From an uncultured Anaerolineae bacterium (GTDB taxonomy: Bacteria > Chloroflexota > Anaerolineae > J036 > Brachytrichaceae): a DNA stretch of 64,000 bases. The translations under genes and the position numbers were made by a program. Positions 8,754-17,769 of the stretch are shown piece after piece. Location of the stretch: assembly GCA_938028725.1 (NCBI GenBank), contig CALIMH010000007.1, positions 62,001-126,000 of the forward strand, given 5' to 3'. The notes beneath the pieces were generated by a model. That model did no database searches and had not been told where the DNA came from. It was given only the letters and a program-made list of their open reading frames with translations. Numbering within the stretch: position 1 is the stretch's first letter; every line of letters starts with the position of its first letter.

Positions 8754-9759
8754 GCGCACGGCTGCGGTAGCCGTCTGGATGCGTGCGATGCCACTCCCAA
8801 GCGGTGCGGATGATCGTCTCGAGATCGCGGTAGCGCGGCTGCCACCCCAAATCGCGACGGATCGCTGCTGAGGAGGCCACCAACGTAGCTGGGTCTCCAG
8901 GACGGCGCGGACCTATCACGGCCGGGATAGGGTGGCCGGTCACTCGGCGCGCCACCTCGATTACCTCCTTCACGGTGTAGCCAGTTTCGTTGCCCAGGTT
9001 GTAATGGCGCACTTCAAAGCGCTCAAGCCCCTCCAGTGCCAGCAAGTGCGCCTGTGCCAAGTCCGCCACGTGGATATAGTCGCGCACACAAGTGCCGTCG
9101 CGCGTTGGGTAGTCGTCCCCGAAGATCAGGATGTGCGGGCGTTTGCCAAGCGCCACCTGCAACACCAAGGGGATCAGGTGCGTCTCCGGGTCGTGATCCT
9201 CACCAAGGTCATCTAACGCACCGCAGGCGTTAAAGTAGCGCAAGCAAGCGTAGCGCAGGCCATAGATGCGGTGCATCCACGTCAACATCCGCTCTATGGC
9301 ATATTTGCTCTCGCCGTATGGTGAGCCGGGACGGACTGGGAAGTGCTCGTCAATCGGCTCAGATGCGCGGTCGGCGGGCAAGTCAAACAGGTTCGCCGTC
9401 GAGGAGAGGATGAACCGCTGCACGTTGTGCTGCACGGCTATTTCCAGCAAGTTGGCCGCGTTAGCCACGTTGTCGCGCAGGTACTTCAGCGGCTGATGCA
9501 TGCTCTCGCCCACCAGCGTGTAGCTCGCAAAGTGCATGATCGCCTGGATATCGGGGTGTGCCGCGAAGAGCGCGCGAATGTCTTCTAAGCGAGACAAATC
9601 GCCCTGGACAAACGCTGCGCGCGGATCAACGGCTTCTACATGGCCCTGATACAGGTTATCAAACACGACAACGCTGTAGCCTGCATCGAGCAGGATGCGC
9701 ACAGCGACGCTGCCAATATAGCCGGCACCGCCGGTGACAAGCACTTTGAAAGTACGCAT
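8698..9759 (-). CDS. galE: UDP-glucose 4-epimerase
   Basis: This is an extended short-chain dehydrogenase of 353 residues. The NAD-binding glycine motif TGGAGYIGS is at residues 9-17. The catalytic Tyr-Lys pair is in [12 protein letters not shown] and the sugar-binding [19 protein letters not shown] segment are characteristic of GalE. It interconverts UDP-glucose and UDP-galactose in the cytoplasm, supplying galactose for envelope polysaccharide. The C-terminal tail (about 20 residues) is longer than usual and lies in the overlap with the convergent CrtC-like gene. No clear Shine-Dalgarno site precedes the ATG. A direct repeat GAGAACGTGT lies at 9769-9778 and 9783-9792 just upstream. Confidence 0.9.
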   Translation of the reverse strand: MRTFKVLVTGGAGYIGSVAVRILLDAGYSVVVFDNLYQGHVEAVDPRAAFVQGDLSRLEDIRALFAAHPDIQAIMHFASYTLVGESMHQPLKYLRDNVANAANLLEIAVQHNVQRFILSSTANLFDLPADRASEPIDEHFPVRPGSPYGESKYAIERMLTWMHRIYGLRYACLRYFNACGALDDLGEDHDPETHLIPLVLQVALGKRPHILIFGDDYPTRDGTCVRDYIHVADLAQAHLLALEGLERFEVRHYNLGNETGYTVKEVIEVARRVTGHPIPAVIGPRRPGDPATLVASSAAIRRDLGWQPRYRDLETIIRTAWEWHRTHPDGYRSRALSSRSSPSNPGRDVCLPQ

Positions 9760-9910
9760 GACGAACGCGAGAACGTGTTGAAGAGAACGTGTCGAAAAGG
9801 ATAGCAGAGGCCATCTCAGCGCTTGAGGCGGCTGAGCACAATGCGGGCCAATATGCTGCTGGGGTAAGAGCCTCGCTAAGCCTTAACTGAGTCCGGTTCG
9901 CAAATCGCAT

Positions 9911-9916
9911 TACAAT
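9911..9916 (+). promoter_or_regulatory. -10 box, leaderless start of the gene at 9924
   Basis: TACAAT lies 7 nt before the ATG, with no ribosome site between them. Confidence 0.55.
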
Positions 9917-9923
9917 CTCTGCG

Positions 9924-10715
9924 ATGCTCAACACTTCCGGCGTGTTGGCGGTGCTCGATCACCACGTGACGATCAACTGGGACGATGGCCCAACGCTCCA
10001 CAAGATCGGCGCTGTGGTGCGCTATCACCGCGCCAATGTAGCCAACACAACAGCGCTGCGCGTCGGCGCATCCCAACGCTACAGTGATCAGCCGTTGGCA
10101 TTTGTCACCATCGGCGATGGCCTTCGCGCCGTCTGGGTGTGGCGCGAAGCTGAGCCGGGCTGGTGCGCGCAGCTTGTTGTCGTCAATGAAGATGACGAGA
10201 GCATCTACGTGGACGCGCTGGATGTACTACGCATCGAGTATGCGCTCGGAGGCTTGTTCAACGTGGGCGCACCGCCCGGCCTTTGGCGCTGCGCCCACGA
10301 GTGGTCTAGCGTCGAGACAATGGGCTCCGTCTCATCGCCTCACCCCCTCGGCGAGAAGCTTGCCTGGGAAGATTGGGGTGCGAGTATCGGCGACGCGCTG
10401 GGTTTTTTGCGCCGCCGCCTGCTGCTGCTTCAGCCTACCGTATCAAATCGGTCTCGCCCACCGGCTGTGCTGGTGCGCGCGCTGAACGCGCCGGAGCTGC
10501 CTACAGAAATCCGACTCGAGACAACCACCGAGCGCTTCGAGCGCTTCGTCGCGCGCTGCCGCACCGATGGCCTCCGTTTAGGCGCGGGGGCGTCGTTGGT
10601 CTCGCCCGAGTTCTGGGTGATCTGCGGCGACGACGCAGCCGAGCTGGCCGGTCTGCCCGAGCCACAGCCTGAGCCAAACATCGCACCATCCTTGCTGCCG
10701 CCGGCACATGATTAA
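9924..10715 (+). CDS. uncharacterised protein coupled to endonuclease III homologue
   Basis: This 263-residue protein is not recognised. It looks soluble and beta-rich, with no signal peptide or membrane segment. The first 130 residues (WDDGPTLHKIGAVVRYH..., NEDDESIYVDALDVLRIEY) weakly recall the N-terminal beta-sandwich of GH36-type galactosidases, but no catalytic domain follows. The C-terminal 20 residues are Pro/Glu-rich. The reading frame overlaps the start of the following Nth-like gene by 8 bases, so the two are translated together. The start is placed at the ATG because it follows a -10 box by 7 nt. Confidence 0.6.
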   Translation: MLNTSGVLAVLDHHVTINWDDGPTLHKIGAVVRYHRANVANTTALRVGASQRYSDQPLAFVTIGDGLRAVWVWREAEPGWCAQLVVVNEDDESIYVDALDVLRIEYALGGLFNVGAPPGLWRCAHEWSSVETMGSVSSPHPLGEKLAWEDWGASIGDALGFLRRRLLLLQPTVSNRSRPPAVLVRALNAPELPTEIRLETTTERFERFVARCRTDGLRLGAGASLVSPEFWVICGDDAAELAGLPEPQPEPNIAPSLLPPAHD

Positions 10716-11385
10716 CCCACCCACCAAGCTCAAGCGCAAGGCGCAGCGCGTGCACTCAATCCTGCTGCGCACATACGGCGAGCCTCGCTGGACACGGCTG
10801 GACGGCGTCAGCGAGTTGGTCGCCACCATCCTCTCGCAAAACACCAACGACAACAACCGTGACTTGGCCTACTCGCGTCTGCGCGCGCGCTTTCCAACTT
10901 GGGAAGCTGTACGCGACGCCGACCCACAGGCTGTGATTGAAGCAATTCGCCCTGCCGGGCTAGCTAACCAGAAAGGCCCGCGTATCCAAGCAGCGCTACG
11001 CCACATCACCAATTCGCATGGCCAGCTCTCCTTGGACTTCTTGGCGGACCTACCGCTGGAGGAGGGGCGCGCTTGGCTGACCTCCATTCATGGCGTGGGC
11101 CTGAAGACAGCCTCAATTGTGCTGTTGTTCTGCTACGGCAAGCCAGCCTTCCCAGTGGACACGCACGTGCATCGTGTCACCGGTCGGCTCGGCCTGCGCG
11201 ACGCACAACTCAACGCTGACCAAACGCACTATTGGATGGAGGCGCTGTGCCAGTCCGGCTGGCACGGGCCGCTTCACTTGAACCTGATCCGGCTCGGTCG
11301 AGAAGTATGCCAATCGCGGACGCCGCAGTGCGCGCACTGCCCACTGCGACGATTGTGCGACCACGCGAAGCACCACACCCCCTGA
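10708..11385 (+). CDS. nth: endonuclease III family DNA glycosylase
   Basis: The 225-residue protein has the helix-hairpin-helix of the HhH-GPD family: SIHGVGLKTASIVLLF contains the catalytic Lys and VDTHVHR the catalytic Asp. A [4Fe-4S] cluster loop follows near the C terminus with spacing C-X6-C-X2-C-X5-C (CQSRTPQCAHCPLRRLC). It should remove oxidised pyrimidines and cleave abasic sites in base excision repair. SQNTNDNNRD near the N terminus matches the usual LSxQTxD region. It is a somewhat divergent member, so a mismatch-glycosylase role (MIG/Nth2 type) is possible. The start overlaps the upstream unknown gene. Confidence 0.88.
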   Translation: MINPPTKLKRKAQRVHSILLRTYGEPRWTRLDGVSELVATILSQNTNDNNRDLAYSRLRARFPTWEAVRDADPQAVIEAIRPAGLANQKGPRIQAALRHITNSHGQLSLDFLADLPLEEGRAWLTSIHGVGLKTASIVLLFCYGKPAFPVDTHVHRVTGRLGLRDAQLNADQTHYWMEALCQSGWHGPLHLNLIRLGREVCQSRTPQCAHCPLRRLCDHAKHHTP

Positions 11386-11439
11386 TGGAACAGCTCTGCT
11401 GCACCCCATAGCAATTCACGTGGCCAGCAGCGCATCTGG

Positions 11440-11445
11440 TAACAT
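11440..11445 (+). promoter_or_regulatory. -10 box, leaderless start of SGNH-like gene
   Basis: TAACAT lies 6 nt before the GTG start, with no ribosome site. Confidence 0.45.
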
Positions 11446-11451
11446 CAATTT

Positions 11452-12801
11452 GTGGCCCAACTCAATCGGCACAGCGGTATCGTCACAGCGATCAGGCAAT
11501 CGGCCGCCAGCTTGGCTCTTGCGTCAGTTGCGCTTAATGCTGGGTTAACCAGCGCCACACACGCCGCACCAGCACACACTAGCCGCCTGGCCATCCCATT
11601 TTTGTGCGACCCACAGGCCAATGGCTCTACCCAGGTGATGGTGGACGTGGACGGCGCATACCCGCGCGCTCGCAACGCGTGGAACGCGCCAGAAGTAGGA
11701 CGCATGGCCAAGTTTAGCTGTGCCCCTGCGCTGGGGCGTGACGAGAGCAACGCCTGGGTGATGGTCGCCTACGGCAGCTCGCCGGCTTGGCTGCCGCGCT
11801 CAGCGGTGCGCTTCGCAGACAACACCGACATCACCAACCTGCCGGTGCTCACCATGACGCCCAGCCTTGAGTTCAGCTTGCCCAGTCCCCTACCTGGTCT
11901 GCCCACCGTTACCCCCGCGATGCGCGAGCTGTATCGGCGCGCTGTGCGAGCTGGCCGGTTGCCGAACATGATCAGCGTGATCGGCGATTGCAACGTCGAG
12001 CACCCCGTGTTTTTTGGCCGCCTCGCCGCCGGCGCCTTCGACTACTACACCTCGCCGCGCCTGCGACGTGTGGCGCAGCGCTTCATGCCAGCCTTTCAGC
12101 GCCGCAGCTTAGCCACCAGCGGCAGCTTCAACAGCCTGACACCTTTCGATAGCACATGGTCTGATCCGGCGCAGTGCAAGCCCGACGAGGGGCCTTTGCC
12201 ATGCGAGCTGCGCCAATCGCAGGCCAGCTTACTGCTGGTGGCCATTGGCACTGGCGACACATTTCTCTGGCGCGACTTCGAGAAGCATTACGACGCGATC
12301 ATCGCGTATGCGCTCGATAATGCCGTGGTGCCAATCTTAATGACCAAAGCCGATGATCTAGAGTCGCGTCAGGGCGGTGCTCCGCCGGATTACATCAACA
12401 GCGTTATTCGCCGGCTCGGCGCGCGCTACGGGGTGCCGGTGATTGACTTCGCGCGCGCGGCGCGTCTGTTGCCCAACAACGGCCTGCTCACCGAGCACAA
12501 GGAAGACTTGAACGAGATCGTGCCTTTTCACGTCAACGGCCACGGCGCAGACACGCGCATCTGGATGCTCCTGCAAACACTTGCCGACTTGACCGACGGC
12601 GTGGTGACCTCCACCCCTCGCCCAACGCCAACGCTGCGTGCAACGGCTGTGCCAAAACCGAGGCAGTCCCCAACACCAGCGCCGGCCACGCTTACGCCCC
12701 GCGCAACGCCTGTGCCACGACACACCACACCGTCGGCGATCCCAGCTCCTCGGTCTACGCCAACAGCTGCGATCCCCCGTGCTACGCTAGGGAAGCAATG
12801 A
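11452..12801 (+). CDS. secreted SGNH-like protein with Pro/Thr-rich tail (tandem copy 1)
   Basis: The 449-residue product has an N-terminal signal segment (about 15-40), then an SH3-like region (about 45-125). An SGNH/GDSL-like fold at about 170-385 follows, and the last 65 residues form a Pro/Thr-rich low-complexity tail that could cross the cell wall. The usual block I GDS is GDCN (in SVIGDCNVEH), so the Ser nucleophile position is Cys. The block III GxND equivalent is GTGD, and a His-containing block V-like segment is HVNGHGAD. It is a clear paralogue of the next gene; both share WRDFEKHY and TKADDLE. The esterase fold is inferred; catalysis may be altered or lost. Stop and next start overlap by 4 bases. 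Confidence 0.65.
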   Translation: MAQLNRHSGIVTAIRQSAASLALASVALNAGLTSATHAAPAHTSRLAIPFLCDPQANGSTQVMVDVDGAYPRARNAWNAPEVGRMAKFSCAPALGRDESNAWVMVAYGSSPAWLPRSAVRFADNTDITNLPVLTMTPSLEFSLPSPLPGLPTVTPAMRELYRRAVRAGRLPNMISVIGDCNVEHPVFFGRLAAGAFDYYTSPRLRRVAQRFMPAFQRRSLATSGSFNSLTPFDSTWSDPAQCKPDEGPLPCELRQSQASLLLVAIGTGDTFLWRDFEKHYDAIIAYALDNAVVPILMTKADDLESRQGGAPPDYINSVIRRLGARYGVPVIDFARAARLLPNNGLLTEHKEDLNEIVPFHVNGHGADTRIWMLLQTLADLTDGVVTSTPRPTPTLRATAVPKPRQSPTPAPATLTPRATPVPRHTTPSAIPAPRSTPTAAIPRATLGKQ

Positions 12802-13895
12802 GTGCTGCGCCCTTTCGCCCACACCCGATCGTTATCCTGCTCCTCTGTGCTGCGCTCGCCATGCCGGCTCATCAGGCGCGCGCGCAGCCCAGCAGCGCTC
12901 CGCCTCCGCGCATCACTATCACCGAGCCGTTGGCTTGGCTCCGCAAAGGCCCAGGCTTGACCACGGGCAATGTCGCCCCAGTGGTCAAAGGGCAGTTCTA
13001 CGACGTGCTCGGCCGATCCGCGGATGGGCTATGGTGGCAAATCCGAGCGCCTGGCACCCAGCGCCCAGCTTGGTTGTTCGCCCCAATGGGAGCAACCTAC
13101 AGTGGAGACATCACCACCGCCCCTGTTCTCACACCAAGTGTGAAGCTACCGCTGGTCAGCGGCAAACTGCCTGCACTGCCACGGCGATGGGTTGTGCCTG
13201 CGGGTATGCCCGTCATCACAGAGCGCCATCGGCAATGGTATCGCAACAGCACGCGCTTCGGCAAAGACCTCGGCCTCTTCACTGTGGTGGGCGATTGCAA
13301 CTCAATGCCCTCGGTGTACGTGCGCCGCGTGGCCAACGGCGACTACGACACTAGCCAGCTCCCCCCTAGACTCCAAGCAGTGGTGCAGCGGTTCGAGCGC
13401 TCGTTCGGGCGGATCAGCTTGGCTGCTGAGGGTGGCTTCAGCGCAGCCGCGATGATGGATCCCACGTGGGCGAACAGCGCGCTGTGTGATGTGCAGCGCG
13501 GCGTGGGGCCATTCGCGTGCGAGCTATGGGTATCGCGAGCCAGCGTGGTGTTCATCGCGCTTGGCACACAGGAGCAATACACCTGGCGCGATTTTGAGAA
13601 GCACTATCGCCCACTCGTGGAGCACGCACTGGAGAAGGGCGTATTGCCCGTGTTGGTGACCAAGGCCGACGACCTGGAAATGGCCAGCGGCGCGCCGCCT
13701 GGCTACATCAACGACACGATCCGCCGGCTTGCACGCGAGTACGACGTGCCGCTGCTCGATTTTTACTTGGCCACCCGCGATCTGCCCAATTTCGGGTTGA
13801 TCGACGAAGGCGACAAAGACTTTCACCTCAGCCGAGCCGGCATGGATCGCCGCCTGCTGCTTACGTTGCTCACATTGGCGGCGTTGGTGGAATGA
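12798..13895 (+). CDS. secreted SGNH-like protein with SH3 domain (tandem copy 2)
   Basis: This 365-residue paralogue of the preceding protein has a signal peptide (hydrophobic stretch about 10-25, ending near AQP). A bacterial SH3 domain at about residues 40-95 (LRKGPGLTTGNVAPVVKGQFYDVLG in two halves) and an SGNH-like domain at about 150-360 follow. Again block I reads GDCN with Cys in place of Ser, and the block III equivalent is GTQE. The final segment FHLSRAGMD resembles the catalytic His block. It lacks the Pro/Thr tail of copy 1. The ATGA overlap with copy 1 indicates translational coupling. The pair may act on peptidoglycan or surface glycan esters, but this is not proven. Confidence 0.68.
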   Translation: MSAAPFRPHPIVILLLCAALAMPAHQARAQPSSAPPPRITITEPLAWLRKGPGLTTGNVAPVVKGQFYDVLGRSADGLWWQIRAPGTQRPAWLFAPMGATYSGDITTAPVLTPSVKLPLVSGKLPALPRRWVVPAGMPVITERHRQWYRNSTRFGKDLGLFTVVGDCNSMPSVYVRRVANGDYDTSQLPPRLQAVVQRFERSFGRISLAAEGGFSAAAMMDPTWANSALCDVQRGVGPFACELWVSRASVVFIALGTQEQYTWRDFEKHYRPLVEHALEKGVLPVLVTKADDLEMASGAPPGYINDTIRRLAREYDVPLLDFYLATRDLPNFGLIDEGDKDFHLSRAGMDRRLLLTLLTLAALVE

Positions 13896-13965
13896 GGCAC
13901 AGATCCGCCAAGTGGGACGCCGATAGTGGAGCGAACGCCGCAGCGTCAGCAGGCGACGCGCCGAG

Positions 13966-15618
13966 TCAGAATTTTACACGACCACACAGGTTCACGCGGA
14001 TGCCCATGCCGGCGAAGCAAGCAGCCTTGGCCGCCAAGGCGCGGTCTGCGCTTTTCGCGTCGTTGCCGTAAGCCACTTGGATGTGATTGGACTTGTGCTG
14101 GGCCATCATCTGATCGCGGGTGATGCCATGCAGCACAGCGTGCATGATCGGCCATTGCGGCGTGGTGATCTGCCAGCGGCGCTCAGTCTCCTCGCGCGGC
14201 AGCTCGACCACCGTGGCCCGCCCGATGTCGGCGCATAGTCGCCCGTCCTCGATATACACGCGGCTCCAGACGATCTCGCCGGGCTTGCTGATACCTTTCA
14301 ATGTGCCACCACCCAGGCGGAAGTACATCGGCGGCTGCCGCTCACTCACCGCGCCGGCATAACCACCGATGAAGTGCGAGGGCGGCGCAGCACCACTGAT
14401 CTCAAACACCCACACGAAGGCGTCCAGCTTGTCGTCCTTGTAGTGCTCGCCATATCTCAGGTCGTGCAACGTGGTGGCAGGGTCCAGCCCCATGGCAGTC
14501 CACACACGGTTGGTGACCAGCGCATCCACGCCGGCGCACTCGTCCACCTCGTTGAAGTGCGGCAAGGGCCGGCCTGCGTATAACTCAACATGGGTGCCTT
14601 TGCGATAAACTGGCGGACGCTCAGCGTTGTTGAGCAAGCCTTCAGCCAGGTCGCTAGCCGGGGTCATGTCTTTGAGGCCTTGCTGATACTGTATGCCGAT
14701 CGCATCGCAGGAGAAGGCATCAGCGATGCGCACGGCGGCGATGTACATCTTCAACTGCTCGCGGATTTGGTTGTCGGTCAGCTCAGTGGCTTCGTCGCTG
14801 CCGGTTTTGAACTTCATGCCGCGCGCTTCCAGCCAGCGCCGCGCCGCGTCAGCCTCTTCGTCAGTCACAGTACGCATCTCAGCGACCAGCGCGCTTTGGC
14901 TGAGGCGCTCCTTATAAATACCGGTGGGGTTGAGCAGCTCGTCGTCAATGATGGCGTTGTACATGCCCATGCAACCCTCATCGAAGACACCGAGGATCGC
15001 CTTTTCACGCTTGAGCTGCTCAGCTAGCGCCAAGCCAAGCTTGGCCTCTTTTTTAGGAAGATCGCCGAGCTTGAGCCGCCGAACGTGGCTTAGGTCGTGC
15101 TTGATGCGCCCCTTTTTGATCCAGCTCCGAATGCCATTGAGGAAGAACTTGTCATCGAAGTTCTCGCTCCATATCGTGCTATAGCGCACGCCCATCTTGG
15201 TCAAGCTGGCGTTGAGGTTGAGTAATCCCACCAGACCAGGCCACTGGCCGCTCCAATTAGCCACGGTGAGGATTGGGCCTTTGTGATCGCGCAGGCCAGG
15301 CAGCACATGGTAGCTGTACTGCCAAACAGCCTCAGCAACGATCAGGGGCGCATCAGGCGGGATGGACTGGAACACATCCATGCCCATGCGCTGATTCCAG
15401 ATGAAGCCGTGCTTGAGTTCGGGGTCGTAGCTATGAGCGCGGATCACCTTGATTCCTTCGCGGGCAAAGGCAGCGACGATCTTTTGCTCCATTTCCTCCT
15501 GCGCTGGCCAGCACACCTGGTTGGCTGAAAGGCGCAGATCACCATTGGCGACAAGATACGCAGTGCCGGGCTTGGCCCGCTTCACGGGCGGAAGCTTGGG
15601 GAAGTTGTAATCTGCCAT
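13966..15618 (-). CDS. L-fucose/L-arabinose isomerase-like protein
   Basis: The 550-residue protein belongs to the fucose/arabinose isomerase fold family. An N-terminal Rossmann-like part (IVAEAVWQYSYHV, PILTVANWSGQWPG) is followed by a central domain with FDEGCMGMYNAIIDD and a C-terminal barrel with MYFRLGGGTLKG and HAVLHGITRDQMMAQHKSNH, whose His residues fit metal binding. Members convert aldoses to ketoses, but many homologues have unproven substrates. The start was moved to the ATG at 15618 because a GGAGG site lies 8 nt upstream; an in-frame extension upstream lacks one. No fuculokinase or aldolase lies nearby, so the substrate remains open. Confidence 0.75.
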   Translation of the reverse strand: MADYNFPKLPPVKRAKPGTAYLVANGDLRLSANQVCWPAQEEMEQKIVAAFAREGIKVIRAHSYDPELKHGFIWNQRMGMDVFQSIPPDAPLIVAEAVWQYSYHVLPGLRDHKGPILTVANWSGQWPGLVGLLNLNASLTKMGVRYSTIWSENFDDKFFLNGIRSWIKKGRIKHDLSHVRRLKLGDLPKKEAKLGLALAEQLKREKAILGVFDEGCMGMYNAIIDDELLNPTGIYKERLSQSALVAEMRTVTDEEADAARRWLEARGMKFKTGSDEATELTDNQIREQLKMYIAAVRIADAFSCDAIGIQYQQGLKDMTPASDLAEGLLNNAERPPVYRKGTHVELYAGRPLPHFNEVDECAGVDALVTNRVWTAMGLDPATTLHDLRYGEHYKDDKLDAFVWVFEISGAAPPSHFIGGYAGAVSERQPPMYFRLGGGTLKGISKPGEIVWSRVYIEDGRLCADIGRATVVELPREETERRWQITTPQWPIMHAVLHGITRDQMMAQHKSNHIQVAYGNDAKSADRALAAKAACFAGMGIRVNLCGRVKF

Positions 15619-15720
15619 AGCTGAGCCTCCAGGTGCGATTGTAGTGCGCTTTGTAGTTTCAGCACCGACGGCGGGCTGATCGAGATACACAGAGGCGGCA
15701 CGATGTGACAACTGCGCTCA

Positions 15721-16197
15721 TCACGTCTCCTTTTCTCTTGTTACCGTTGATTTTGACACTTTCGCAGGCTGCTGCGTGAGTCGCTTCCCTGCCCACGCCA
15801 TCACCGACAGGGTGAACACCACCAACAGCGCAGTGATCGCTGCCAAGACAAATGCGCCGCTGCCACAAGCCATACCAATGGCCGCAGTCACCCAGATACT
15901 GGCCGCAGTGGTCAGGCCATGCATCTTGCCACCGTCGCGCCGCCGCAAGATTGTGCCTGCGCCGATAAAGCCAATCCCGCTGACCACCTGCGCTGCAATG
16001 CGCGCGGGATCGCCTTCAGGAAAAGCCAGCACGGACAGGGCCGTGAACAAGGCTGCTCCAGTCCCCACCAGCATGTGGGTGCGCAAGCCAGCCGCGTGGC
16101 CGCTGCGCTCGCGCTCGATGCCGACCAGCATGGAGAGCAACGCCGCGACCACGACTCGCCCTGTCATGTCAAGTTGTGTTTCCAGCGGAATGACCAT
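15721..16197 (-). CDS. MgtC/SapB family membrane protein
   Basis: The 158-residue protein has four to five hydrophobic helices and the typical MgtC signature: LVGIERERSGHAAGLRTHMLVGTGAALF near the N terminus, then VVSGIGFIGAGTIL and GLTTAASIWVTAAIGMACG. MgtC proteins sit in the cytoplasmic membrane and are linked to Mg2+ limitation and, in some bacteria, to control of ATP synthase. The soluble C-terminal ACT-like domain of long MgtC proteins is absent, as in many environmental homologues. It stands alone, divergent from the photolyase. Confidence 0.88.
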   Translation of the reverse strand: MVIPLETQLDMTGRVVVAALLSMLVGIERERSGHAAGLRTHMLVGTGAALFTALSVLAFPEGDPARIAAQVVSGIGFIGAGTILRRRDGGKMHGLTTAASIWVTAAIGMACGSGAFVLAAITALLVVFTLSVMAWAGKRLTQQPAKVSKSTVTREKET

Positions 16198-16310
16198 CAG
16201 CCTCGTCGAGTGCTTCTCACTGTATCAGCAGGCGCACAATTCAGCAAGCGTACTCACGGCAAGCATACTCAGCCAAGCGCCGCTCATGCGATCGCTTGCC
16301 CCTGCCGTTG

Positions 16311-16316
16311 TATGCT
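16311..16316 (+). promoter_or_regulatory. -10 box, leaderless start of photolyase operon
   Basis: TATGCT lies 6 nt before the GTG at 16323. It lies inside the longer open frame that begins upstream, which argues that translation starts at the GTG. Confidence 0.5.
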
Positions 16317-16322
16317 TTGGCC

Positions 16323-17762
16323 GTGCGAGTGATTCACTGGTTTCGCCGAGACTTGCGGCTGAGCGACAACACCGCCTTCGCTGCAGCTGCGCGCGACAGC
16401 AAGGGCGACGTGGTGCCTGTGTTCGTTCTGGATGACGCGCTGCTGCGCGGCAAGGACGTGGCGCCGGCGCGCATTGCTTTCCTCCTGGATAGCCTGCGCG
16501 CATTGGACGCCGAACTGCGCGCCCGCGGCAGCCGCCTCATCGTGCAGCGCGGCAATCCAACCGAGGTGCTGCCCGCCGTGCTCGCTGCGACGAGCGCTGA
16601 CGCGCTTTATTTCAACCGCGATTACACCCCGCTCGCCCGTCGCCGCGATGAACAAGTGGTTGACACCGTGCGCCGCATGGGCGCACGCGCCGAGTCCTTC
16701 AAAGACCTGGTCGTGCTTGAAAGCAACGAACTATTGACCAGCGCACAAAAACCCTACGTGGTGTTCACCCCCTACAAGCGCGCGTGGCTCTCCAAAGTGG
16801 GCGAGCGCGTCAGCACGCTGCCGGCGCCAGCACAGCTTGCGGCGCCAGTCCTGGAGAGCCCGCCAATCCCAACGCCGGCCGACCTCGGTGTGACAGTAGA
16901 GCAGCAACTGCCGCGCGGTGGCGAGACAGAGGCACAGCGCTTGCTGCGCGCCTTCATCGCCGAGCGCATCACGCGCTACGACGCCTTGCGCGACTTTCCC
17001 GCCGAAGATGCCACCTCACGGCTCTCACCTCACCTCCGCTTCGGCACGATCTCGCCGCGGCAGTGTTTGCAAGCCGCATTGGAAGCCAAGAATCTTGCCG
17101 ACCTGCGCACGCACGCCGCCTTCGACACGTGGATCAGCGAGCTGATCTGGCGGGAGTTTTACATCCAAGTGCTCTACCACTTCCCGCACGCGGACCGGCA
17201 CAACTTCAAGCGCGAATACGATGCGCTGCGCTGGGGCAGCGGCAGCGATGCGCTCGATCAGGCGCGCTTTGCCGCTTGGTGCGATGGCCGCACCGGCTAC
17301 CCCATCGTCGATGCCGCCATGCGCCAACTCAACCAAACCGGCTGGATGCACAACCGCGCGCGCATGATCGTCGCCTCGTTCCTCACCAAAGACCTGTGGC
17401 TGGATTGGCGCTGGGGCGAGCGCTACTTCATGCAGCGCCTTGTGGACGGCGATCCGGCAGCCAACAACGGCGGTTGGCAATGGGCCGCCGGCACTGGCAC
17501 CGACGCGCAGCCGTACTATCGCATCTTCAACCCCACCCTGCAAGGTCAACGCTTCGACCCACAAGGCGACTACATCCGTCGCTGGCTACCAGAGCTAGCC
17601 CGCGTGCCAGACGAGTTCATCCACGAGCCCTGGCGCATGACGCCAATGGACCAGTTGCGCAGCAGCTGCCAAATTGGAAAGGACTACCCCTACCCCATTG
17701 TGGACCACGCTGCACAAAAGGACGAGATAGTGCGCCGCTTCAAGGCGATCCGCACCAACTGA
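16323..17762 (+). CDS. phr: deoxyribodipyrimidine photolyase (CPD class I)
   Basis: The 479-residue flavoprotein starts with the photolyase N-terminal alpha/beta domain (VIHWFRRDLRLSDNTAF). It ends with the FAD-binding domain, which carries LSPHLRFGTISPRQ, SELIWREFYIQVLYHFP, GYPIVDAAMRQLNQTGWMHNR and NNGGWQWAAGTGTDAQPYYRIFNP. The Trp residues of the electron-transfer chain and the FAD-contacting WRE and NNGGWQWAAG motifs are intact. It repairs cyclobutane pyrimidine dimers with blue light. The GTG start follows a -10 box by 6 nt. A gap of only 7 bases leads to the FAD-dependent reductase, so the two form an operon. Confidence 0.93.
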   Translation: MRVIHWFRRDLRLSDNTAFAAAARDSKGDVVPVFVLDDALLRGKDVAPARIAFLLDSLRALDAELRARGSRLIVQRGNPTEVLPAVLAATSADALYFNRDYTPLARRRDEQVVDTVRRMGARAESFKDLVVLESNELLTSAQKPYVVFTPYKRAWLSKVGERVSTLPAPAQLAAPVLESPPIPTPADLGVTVEQQLPRGGETEAQRLLRAFIAERITRYDALRDFPAEDATSRLSPHLRFGTISPRQCLQAALEAKNLADLRTHAAFDTWISELIWREFYIQVLYHFPHADRHNFKREYDALRWGSGSDALDQARFAAWCDGRTGYPIVDAAMRQLNQTGWMHNRARMIVASFLTKDLWLDWRWGERYFMQRLVDGDPAANNGGWQWAAGTGTDAQPYYRIFNPTLQGQRFDPQGDYIRRWLPELARVPDEFIHEPWRMTPMDQLRSSCQIGKDYPYPIVDHAAQKDEIVRRFKAIRTN

Positions 17763-17769
17763 TTGGGTT

